Shown here piece after piece: positions 41,515-47,267 of a DNA stretch of 47,267 nucleotides. The notes below the pieces were generated by a model. That model was not told the DNA's origin. It saw nothing but the letters and a program-made list of their open reading frames with translations, and searched no databases. This DNA comes from CAYVVD01 sp964454975. Its GTDB lineage: Bacteria; Bacteroidota; Ignavibacteria; Kapaibacteriales; UBA2268. The position numbers and the translations under genes were made by a program. The stretch is taken from positions 1 to 47,267 of the forward strand of contig CAYVVD010000024.1 in the NCBI GenBank assembly GCA_964454975.1, in the 5' to 3' direction. Every line of letters starts with the position of its first letter. The stretch's first letter is position 1.

Positions 41515-41658
41515 ATATTAATTGTATTATTTTTTTCATAAATTAAATCCAAAGATAGATTGATATTGATGTTTGGTTTCTTCCCACAGCCGGTAATGAT
41601 GGCATAACCTGTTGATAAATAGAAGATAAATAACTGATTAGTATATAATAGGGGAAAT
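41515..41658. repeat. Dispersed repeat, copy B (upstream of ybjQ)
   Basis: Same element as 31788-31940, with core GATGTTTGGTTTC (41568) and TTCCCACAGCCGGTAATGAT. It begins about 108 bases upstream of the ybjQ ATG. The two copies differ by scattered substitutions and short indels. It may hold the ybjQ promoter. Confidence 0.8.
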
Positions 41659-41763
41659 GTTAGTACTGGCCTGGCCTGAACAAGGCAATTCGATTCTTAA
41701 TGTTAATTATGCGATTCCCAAAATAGATACTATTTATTATAATAGTTTCTCGGGACGAATAAT

Positions 41764-42195
41764 ATGAAGAATATATGTTATTTCATGATTATTTATTTAC
41801 TTGGTTGCTATTTAATCCCTGATATCTTTAGTCAGAATATATGTGGCGAGGATAGTAAAATTTCCACAACCCCGGATAACCCGGTTAATGAGAGGGAGTA
41901 CCCCGACTCCTACAAAAAATTGAACAGGGATATGTTCGATTGGCGGATTGAATATTTTCCAATTTATTCAAATTCTCCCTATCACCATGGATATGATTTT
42001 ATTATATCACCATTTTGGGATATTGATGTCGAATATGAATACATATACAAACAATTCAATCCTGAAAATGGATGGGAGTTGATTAGAGTAATAAGGTTGT
42101 ATGTGAGTGAAACAGACAGAGGGGATGAAAAAAAAACAGCATCTGACGCAATACTATGGGTTGTCTTATATAATAGAGACACCAGGGTAAATTAA
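41764..42195 (+). CDS. Hypothetical secreted protein, possibly truncated
   Basis: The 143-residue protein has a hydrophobic N-terminus (MKNICYFMIIYLLGCYLIPD) that serves as a signal peptide, and a mature part rich in aromatic residues (YPDSYKKLNRDMFDWRIEYF, DIDVEYEYIYKQF). It resembles short exported T9SS-neighbour proteins of Bacteroidota but lacks a sorting domain. The next stretch contains a ybjQ fragment, so the C-terminus could be cut short by a rearrangement. No family was recognised. No strong ribosome binding site is visible. Confidence 0.65.
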   Translation: MKNICYFMIIYLLGCYLIPDIFSQNICGEDSKISTTPDNPVNEREYPDSYKKLNRDMFDWRIEYFPIYSNSPYHHGYDFIISPFWDIDVEYEYIYKQFNPENGWELIRVIRLYVSETDRGDEKKTASDAILWVVLYNRDTRVN

Positions 42196-42312
42196 GGTTT
42201 TTTGTATCCCCAAAACAATATCAGGACTTCACGGGGTACAATCACAAGGATGTTCGAGGTGCTTAGGTAATAACTTTTATAGAATTCGCCCACACCCAAG
42301 CCGGAAATCTCC

Positions 42313-42363
42313 CGGGCAATTCCAAATACTTCGGGGTTACCAACCGGCAATTGTTTCTGTAGG
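42313..42363 (-). pseudogene. ybjQ gene fragment (short, well conserved)
   Basis: About 51 bases are highly similar to 41331-41382 in ybjQ: CGGGCAATTCCAA-x-TACTTC at one end and CCGGCAATTGTTTCTGTAG at the other. The middle differs by several substitutions and a small indel. The piece is part of a frame reading QLPVGNPEVFGIAREIS, so it is no longer in the ybjQ reading frame. It shares no long repeat with the upstream region. Confidence 0.7.
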
Positions 42364-42372
42364 TTGCTTTTT

Positions 42373-43299
42373 TTAAAAGAACAGAAATCGCTTTTTGAGC
42401 TTGAATTTACTGAAATCAAAATTGATGCTCGAAGGATAATATTCCGAATAATCTCTTTCTGAGATACAGCGTATCTCGTTTATATTCCCCACTTCCCCGT
42501 CAATATCTTCACAAGTAATTTTAAGGGTTTTTATTATATCAAATCCGGTTTTGTCAATAATAGCGATGTGCCCTTTTGTAGTTTTTCTTTCCTCGCGCTC
42601 AGCGTGGTCTGAAAAACCAAACACCATTTTGTCAAATAAAACGCTCAGTCCTTTTGTGTGGCCGGGCAGCTCATGTCGTTTATACTGCGTCCTTTTAATC
42701 ATGTCAACAATTACGAAGTAACCCTTACTCGAGGCATTGTAGAAAGCATAGTTGTTTTCGATGTAAATATTGTGGCAGCCTTTATCAAGAAGGGGGAAGA
42801 GGTATTTTGGTACCAACTCATCAGGCTTAGAATGGTCTATCACCATAACTTCAGACTTTTTCCTGCCCCGGTTATGCAGTAGGGCAAAAACCTGTCTGCC
42901 ACATATATAAACAGAGTTGATATGGTTTACATCCTCGCTCTCGCTGTTTACATTCAACACAATTTTGGGCTGCCCGCCTTTATGCTCAAAAACAAGGTTG
43001 TTGTACTTGGTGTCTGTTATGTAGTAGCCATCATTTGCATGCACAACCTGGTGAACATGTTCTCCGGGGTGACTGAATTCGATTTTACCTTTGTGGCTTA
43101 AAGTATTCTTATCGTAAACATCGTAAAATGAGTCCTTGTTTTTACAGTAGTAAGCGGCGGTCTGATTTGCCCGGGCTACTGACATCCCGTAATGATGTCC
43201 TTCATTTAGCTTTTTTGAGCCAATCAGCTCCCATTTATCGTCAAAATCGCATTTGAGCAGGTAAGAGTGTGTACCAATCAGAAAGCTGTATTTTGCCAT
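42373..43299 (-). CDS. Beta-propeller-like protein of unknown function
   Basis: The 308-residue soluble protein has repeated four-strand blade patterns (SFLIGTHSYLLKCDFDDKWE, HYGMSVARANQTAAYYCKN, INSVYICGRQVFALLHNRGR, GLSVLFDKMVFGFSDHA). It lacks a signal peptide, though it begins close to it. It resembles propeller proteins of the DUF4915/TIGR03032 type, which occur with glycosyltransferases. GHHYGMS and HVHQV could bind metal. ATG 43299 is preferred over TTG 43302. It is the last gene of a minus-strand run with the GH43-like lipoprotein. Confidence 0.7.
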   Translation of the reverse strand: MAKYSFLIGTHSYLLKCDFDDKWELIGSKKLNEGHHYGMSVARANQTAAYYCKNKDSFYDVYDKNTLSHKGKIEFSHPGEHVHQVVHANDGYYITDTKYNNLVFEHKGGQPKIVLNVNSESEDVNHINSVYICGRQVFALLHNRGRKKSEVMVIDHSKPDELVPKYLFPLLDKGCHNIYIENNYAFYNASSKGYFVIVDMIKRTQYKRHELPGHTKGLSVLFDKMVFGFSDHAEREERKTTKGHIAIIDKTGFDIIKTLKITCEDIDGEVGNINEIRCISERDYSEYYPSSINFDFSKFKLKKRFLFF

Positions 43300-43353
43300 C
43301 AATAAATATTAATTTGTAAACCAACCAGCGGGCAATTTAACAAATGGCAGCAT

Positions 43354-44403
43354 TTATTCATCAGGCATTTCGATTTTTATAATTGAAAGAAATGAATCCC
43401 TTAACGAATCCTGGTTACCAATCCCTGTGGCCAAAAGTAAGTAGTTTTCTCCATTATCATAGAAAACCGAAGGCTGTTCAAGCCTGAAGGGATATTCCCC
43501 TTCCATAGTTAGAATACTATCCGGGAAAGCTTGATATGATGACAAGTCCCAGTTTATTCCATCTGAAGAAATTGAATAACAGATTTTAGTCTTCTCGCCC
43601 TTATCCGGGAATTTCTTATAAATCAAGATGTAATATCCGTTTTTGTAGATGAATGGGTCTTCTAATCCATAGTGGGAAGAATTAATACTTCTTTCAAAAA
43701 GTTTATTATATTTTCCTATGTAATTATCAGAACTTGCCAGTCCAAGTTTCAGCCCTCGCACGTTATATTTTCTTGATTTATAAACCAAAATCACATCTCC
43801 TGTTGAATCAATAAGAGTCGTAGGGTTTGTAACATATTCAGCATCCCAGCTATTTGTACCAACATCTAATATAGGGTTGTCCCTTCTGTTCCAGGGGCCA
43901 AAAGGCGACAGGCTCCATGCTACTCCGATTCGCTGATTTTCCCTTGCTAACTTGTATTCTTCTTTTCTAGGCAGGTAGCCGGAGTCAGGAGGTGTAAAAT
44001 CATAAGTTGTACCCGTATAAAAAAGCAGGAATGTATCTTTATATTTTTGGATTGAGGGATTGCATGCCATCATTCCGTCCCAGAATTCCTTTCCTCTCCT
44101 GGGCAATGCAATGTCCGAAAACACATAAGGTCCGTGAAGAGAATCTGAGATTAGATGAACAACTTCGCTGCTTGTAACCCAGGAAGGTGAAAAACAGCTT
44201 GATTTTGGCCACCGGCTCATAAAGATATGATATATCCCTCCTTCGGTTTTTATACAGCTGCCGCCCCAGCACCAATATGCAGAATCACTATAAACAGTTT
44301 TTAATCTTTTTCCTTCAGGGAACTCAATCCTGTTTAGGCTCTTATCATTAGAACATCCAAGGAAAAAGATAATCATTATGCAGGAAAATACCCGTGGTTG
44401 CAC
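43354..44403 (-). CDS. GH43-like five-bladed propeller lipoprotein
   Basis: The 349-residue lipoprotein has lipobox LGCS and a five-bladed beta-propeller of the GH43/GH117 type. Features include YWCWGGSCIKTEGGIYHIFM near the N-terminus, HGPYVFSD, CNPSIQKYKDTFLLFYTGTT, PFGPWNRRDNPILD and the ED motif GLEDPFIYKNGYYILIYK; these match arabinanase/xylosidase-like enzymes. Precise catalytic Asp/Glu identities were not verified. Start is GTG 44403, overlapping the stop of the small upstream membrane gene (TAGTG), so translation is coupled. Confidence 0.85.
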   Translation of the reverse strand: MQPRVFSCIMIIFFLGCSNDKSLNRIEFPEGKRLKTVYSDSAYWCWGGSCIKTEGGIYHIFMSRWPKSSCFSPSWVTSSEVVHLISDSLHGPYVFSDIALPRRGKEFWDGMMACNPSIQKYKDTFLLFYTGTTYDFTPPDSGYLPRKEEYKLARENQRIGVAWSLSPFGPWNRRDNPILDVGTNSWDAEYVTNPTTLIDSTGDVILVYKSRKYNVRGLKLGLASSDNYIGKYNKLFERSINSSHYGLEDPFIYKNGYYILIYKKFPDKGEKTKICYSISSDGINWDLSSYQAFPDSILTMEGEYPFRLEQPSVFYDNGENYLLLATGIGNQDSLRDSFLSIIKIEMPDE

Positions 44404-44654
44404 TAACTTGCCGTTATTTTTTTCTTTTTTGTAGCTGCCGACTTTGCAAATGAGCTTACAACCATATATGCAAGGCCTACCAACAGGAACGAATATACCT
44501 CAGTTGCGAGTCCTACGATAAAAAAGAGAGCACCCAAAATAAAAATAAGGTTGTGCATAGGTTTACGGCTACTTTTCCCGTACTTGTAGCTTATTGCCTG
44601 GAAAAGGAAAAAAGCTATCCCGGCAATCCCGATTATCATGAATACAATTTCCAT
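44403..44654 (-). CDS. Small membrane protein with three hydrophobic segments
   Basis: The 83-residue protein has three membrane segments (MEIVFMIIGIAGIAFFLFQA, NLIFILGALFFIVGLATEVY, LLVGLAYMVVSSFA) and a lysine-rich tail (KKKKITAS). No family was recognised. It lies 19 bases downstream of a methyltransferase gene and its stop overlaps the start of the GH43-like gene. Confidence 0.75.
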   Translation of the reverse strand: MEIVFMIIGIAGIAFFLFQAISYKYGKSSRKPMHNLIFILGALFFIVGLATEVYSFLLVGLAYMVVSSFAKSAATKKKKITAS

Positions 44655-44673
44655 AATTTCACTTTAATAATTA

Positions 44674-45312
44674 TTAGTTTATAACATCCTTATAACAAAG
44701 TATCTGGAAAGCCATTTCGGGCTTGTTTTTCACAATTAATTGTGTAATATCGGAAAAAAGTTGCCAAAATCTGTGTGGTTTATATTTTAACTCTGCATAT
44801 TCCCCACGCAGGTGCTTCCAGCCGTTTATACCAATTACTTTATATCCATAGCTTTCCATTTCCTTCACTTCCCAGCCCGATAAATGTACCTGCCAGGGGT
44901 TGTTGTCATACTCTCCCTGTGGGAGAAATCCAGCTGGAGTAAATATAATCATCCGCTTTTTAGCGATGCTTTCCAACTGCCTCAACAATTCTAATCCATC
45001 GGTTTTCTCAAGGTGTTCGATTAAGTCTATAGCGACAACGCAATCAAATGAATTCGCGCCGAACTCCTTTTCAATCTCTAATACGTCCAGTTTGTAGTAT
45101 TTGTTGTGAATTCCTTTTTCACGGCTTTTTTCTATGCTTGGTTCAAATGCATCCACCCCAACTTTGTAAGAATCATCTGACAAGTACTGAACTGCGGAAT
45201 TATTCCCACATCCCACATCGAGGATAGATGAATATCCCTCCGCCAATTTTGTGAACTCACTCAGAAAATCAGGGAATATTTTCCTGTATGTTTTTTTTAA
45301 CTCCAAAATCAT
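44674..45312 (-). CDS. Class I SAM-dependent methyltransferase
   Basis: The 212-residue protein has the Rossmann methyltransferase signature: ILDVGCGNNSAVQYL (motif I, residues about 30-44), acidic VDAFEPS, and FDCVVAIDLIEHLEKTDG (motif IV). It belongs to the UbiE/Methyltransf_11-like group, which methylates small molecules or lipids. The neighbours are a small membrane protein and a GH43-like lipoprotein, suggesting a surface-glycan context, but the substrate is unknown. Upstream it is divergent from the DUF1353-like gene. Confidence 0.9.
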   Translation of the reverse strand: MILELKKTYRKIFPDFLSEFTKLAEGYSSILDVGCGNNSAVQYLSDDSYKVGVDAFEPSIEKSREKGIHNKYYKLDVLEIEKEFGANSFDCVVAIDLIEHLEKTDGLELLRQLESIAKKRMIIFTPAGFLPQGEYDNNPWQVHLSGWEVKEMESYGYKVIGINGWKHLRGEYAELKYKPHRFWQLFSDITQLIVKNKPEMAFQILCYKDVIN

Positions 45313-45362
45313 TATTTTAATTGATAAAATTCGACATCGGCAAATTAATCAGGAATTTTACA

Positions 45363-45893
45363 ATGACAATGCACCTGGAGCTATATTCTAATTTCAAAGA
45401 GTCATCAAAGACGGGTTTCTGGACTTACAAGCTCGTAGATGACTTTTGCTGCCAATCCGACATAATGGGACATACGTTCTCATCAAAATGGCTGAAAGTA
45501 TTTCCGGACGGCAGAATATTTATTCCAAAAGATTATGCCTGGGACGGCTGTACACCAAAGTTTCTTATCCTAAAGGCGTTTGTATTCGGAACCTTCGACG
45601 GGCCAAGCGGCAAGGACGGGCTGCCAAAAGCTTACCATGCTTCGCTTGTGCACGATGCGCTTTACCAATTCTATGTATGGCACGACATTGACAGAAATAT
45701 CATTGACATGTTGTTTTACAAAATGTTGGCATTGAATGAATTTAAAAATGCAAAACTATATTATAATTTCGTAGATATATTGGGCAGGTATTTTGTCGGC
45801 AAAAAACATCTGTACTACGATAAGTTTGAATGGGACATGGAATTCAACTACAGGCCTGTAGAGAAACTGTTTAAATATCCCGGAGAGAGTTAA
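45363..45893 (+). CDS. DUF1353-like protein
   Basis: The 176-residue protein starts at ATG 45363 behind CAGGAA; a TTG 45321 form would add 14 residues and crowd the divergent promoter. The characteristic region is FIPKDYAWDGCTPKFLIL and then AYHASLVHDALYQFYVWHDI, matching DUF1353 (a phage-related domain with D-x-C-S-P and HD-x-LY). An HD-containing site (VHDALY) may bind metal. Such proteins are often found in prophages but no other phage gene is near. Ends directly at the stop of the following minus-strand gene. Confidence 0.78.
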   Translation: MTMHLELYSNFKESSKTGFWTYKLVDDFCCQSDIMGHTFSSKWLKVFPDGRIFIPKDYAWDGCTPKFLILKAFVFGTFDGPSGKDGLPKAYHASLVHDALYQFYVWHDIDRNIIDMLFYKMLALNEFKNAKLYYNFVDILGRYFVGKKHLYYDKFEWDMEFNYRPVEKLFKYPGES

Positions 45894-46349
45894 TCATGCT
45901 CTCTTACGTGCCATATCAAGCAGTTCCGGGTTGCCGTCCATATACTTAAAGTTGAATTTCATCTTTGTTATTACCCATTCGCGGAAATGCTTGTATAGCT
46001 TAAAATCATAAGTGCCAACGACTGTCAAAACATTGTTGCTGCTTTTATTCTCGAGGTAGTGCAGTGCCAGGCCATAGCAGAAGCATTCCGCATCGTCGTC
46101 ATTTACTTCGCAGTGGAAGTTAGAAACCATGTGTTGGGTAGAGTCAAAACCGGACAGCAGCGCCTTCCACGAGCTAATAATCTCCACTCGCTTAATCTTT
46201 TTAGCTTCCGGCCCGCCGAATGAAGAGTAGTCTAACAGAACTACTTCATCGAAACAATCGAGAACCTTATCCCATTCACGATTGTCCGATGCCACAAATA
46301 GTTCAACAACCTTGTGCTTAACAGAATCATAGTGATTTATTGAAAACAT
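45894..46349 (-). CDS. NTF2-like (SnoaL-type) protein
   Basis: The 151-residue protein starts at ATG 46349 behind AGAGGTTGATT; a longer 12-residue extension is unneeded. It has the NTF2/SnoaL cone fold: VVELFVASDNREWDKVLDCF, VVLLDYSSFGGPEAK, the HMVSNFHCEVNDDDAECFCY strand pair, and WVITKMKFNFKYMDG. Such proteins serve as polyketide cyclases, isomerases or small-ligand binders. The specific ligand is unknown. Stop codons of this gene and of the DUF1353-like gene are adjacent. Confidence 0.87.
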   Translation of the reverse strand: MFSINHYDSVKHKVVELFVASDNREWDKVLDCFDEVVLLDYSSFGGPEAKKIKRVEIISSWKALLSGFDSTQHMVSNFHCEVNDDDAECFCYGLALHYLENKSSNNVLTVVGTYDFKLYKHFREWVITKMKFNFKYMDGNPELLDMARKRA

Positions 46350-46385
46350 AATCAACCTCTTATTTTGCCGTTGCAATTTAAGCAA

Positions 46386-46825
46386 GGAATTGGAATTTAC
46401 CTTAATACTATCGAAGGCAATGTAAATGAGTTCTGATGAACGCTATGTCATTCCTGCGAAAGCAGGAACCTTTTTCAGGAAAGCTGAATTTCCCTTTTTA
46501 CCACATAGACACATAGAGTACGTATTATAATTATATTACATTGATCTTCAAAATCATAATTCATAAATCTTAATTCATAACCAAGTTGTTCCCGGAACAG
46601 GACAATGGAAATTTATGGTTGACGGTGTTTTTATAATACAGGTAAAAAAGCTGTGAATATTAGCCTTGCCTAAAAGATGAATCATACAGTTGTATGTATG
46701 TGATGTTAGTTGCATTAATGAACCAATAATATATTGCAGAATATAATTTTTATAGTTAAATTCAATTATAAGCTACTATATATCAGTATCAACAGGCATT
46801 GGGCAGGTATGTATAAGGAGTAGGT
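46386..46825. other. Intergenic region with REP-like repeats
   Basis: No gene was seen in these 440 bases apart from the promoter region of the sigma factor. It holds a REP-type palindrome (next entry), a TTCAG-x(5)-CTGAA hairpin just after it, and the sequence CACATAGACACATAG, a stretch often seen repeated in intergenic DNA of Bacteroidota. Confidence 0.5.
46451..46468. repeat. REP-like palindrome (TTCCTGC-GAAA-GCAGGAA)
   Basis: A perfect 7-bp stem with a GAAA tetraloop, preceded by TGTCA. It matches the widespread TCATTCC-x-GCGAAAGC-x-GGAA repeat class found in bacterial intergenic regions. Only one copy is in the window. Confidence 0.75.
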
Positions 46826-47267
46826 GTGGATTCTGGAAGGAATGACATAGAGACAGCCTATATTTGCCAGAGATTGAAGAACGGAAATCCGGCAATTGAT
46901 GGCATCGAAGATGCTGTGCAGGAGGCTTGTCTGCTTTATTATATTAAAAAGGTAGAGTTTGAAAACGACCTGCAGTTTCACTCCTGGATTTATAAGACTG
47001 CAAGGAATATCTTAAGAAACAAGAAAAAGAATAAGAAATATATCCCGTTTGAAGATTGTATTTTGGTGGATTATAGCGATAAATATGATGAATGGGTTCG
47101 TGAGCAATCAGAGAATTTGCATGAAATTATTGAATCTTTGCATGAAAATGAGAGGCATTTAATAAATTTATTTTTATTCAATAATCTTAAATCACACGAA
47201 GTTGCCAAAGAGCTCAACTGCACACCTGCAGCGGCTCGCAAGCGATTGGAAAGGCTGCTGAAAAAGC
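46826..47267 (+). CDS. ECF-type RNA polymerase sigma factor (5' part, runs off the end)
   Basis: From GTG 46826, with AAGGAG five bases upstream, an open frame of 147 codons runs to the window end. Sigma region 2 lies in the first 75 residues (IEDAVQEACLLYYIKKVEF, LQFHSWIYKTARNILRNKKK). A region 4 helix-turn-helix begins at about residue 110 (NLHEIIESLHENERHLINLF, then HEVAKELNCTPAAARKRLER). This is a typical small ECF sigma factor with possible cut-off of only a few residues. The upstream anti-sigma or downstream target genes are outside the window. Confidence 0.9.
   Translation, partial: MDSGRNDIETAYICQRLKNGNPAIDGIEDAVQEACLLYYIKKVEFENDLQFHSWIYKTARNILRNKKKNKKYIPFEDCILVDYSDKYDEWVREQSENLHEIIESLHENERHLINLFLFNNLKSHEVAKELNCTPAAARKRLERLLKK

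Overview
The window looks like chromosomal DNA from a Gram-negative, AT-rich member of the Bacteroidota/Ignavibacteriota (FCB) group, probably free-living and at least partly anaerobic. The support is type IX secretion (T9SS) C-terminal sorting domains on several secreted proteins, lipoprotein signal peptides, a large TonB-dependent receptor with a carboxypeptidase-regulatory-like N-terminus, a hybrid histidine kinase with several PAS domains, and a DUF438/DUF1858 operon beside a Crp/Fnr regulator. No plasmid, phage or CRISPR signature was seen. The species cannot be named from this sequence alone.

Layout. 1-610: 3' end of a 23S rRNA gene, a 5S rRNA gene and a strong terminator. 611-2415: eroded segment with a frameshifted CSLREA-type gene, a perfect 53-bp copy of part of the 5S gene, a lipoprotein gene and a gene broken by an in-frame TAG. 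2408-9500: methyltransferase, CHAD protein, T9SS-exported VWA protein and hybrid histidine kinase. 9755-13852: minus-strand operon of a c-heme/FG-GAP lipoprotein, a sulfatase lipoprotein and a PHP phosphodiesterase. 13953-17437: GT-C-like membrane glycosyltransferase, two small related-looking genes (one interrupted by TAA) and an exostosin-like glycosyltransferase. 17469-20945: DUF438, DUF1858/DUF2249 and cupin operon, divergent from a Crp/Fnr regulator and a DUF2892 membrane protein. 20999-26544: fatty acid desaturase, TonB-dependent receptor and a T9SS protein carrying a perfect tandem duplication of about 612 bp. 26704-29947: GNAT-YoaP protein, membrane protein, TGA-interrupted outer-membrane protein and NYN-cold-shock fusion. 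30000-35430: decayed DNA around a tandem pair of novel secreted paralogs, a Cys-rich secreted protein and a frameshifted T9SS propeller gene. 35431-40619: minus-strand cluster of class I glutamine amidotransferase, ATP-grasp/M20 fusion, MscS channel, small ORF, SMR exporter and YD-repeat-like protein. 40948-42363: ybjQ locus with dispersed partial copies. 42373-46349: propeller protein, GH43-like lipoprotein, small membrane protein, methyltransferase, DUF1353-like and NTF2-like proteins. 46826-end: start of an ECF sigma factor.

Two features stand out. First, gene decay is dense: at least five genes are cut by one in-frame stop (TAG, TAA and TGA each once) or one frameshift, and there are fragments of 5S rRNA and of ybjQ. 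Because three different stop codons are involved, decay or sequencing error is likelier than recoding. Second, the glutamine amidotransferase plus ATP-grasp/degenerate-M20 fusion next to a mechanosensitive channel looks like an uncharacterised amidating or peptide-forming cell-envelope pathway, and is the best candidate for an undescribed system. The secreted paralog pair at 30602-31562 is the best candidate for an undescribed protein family.
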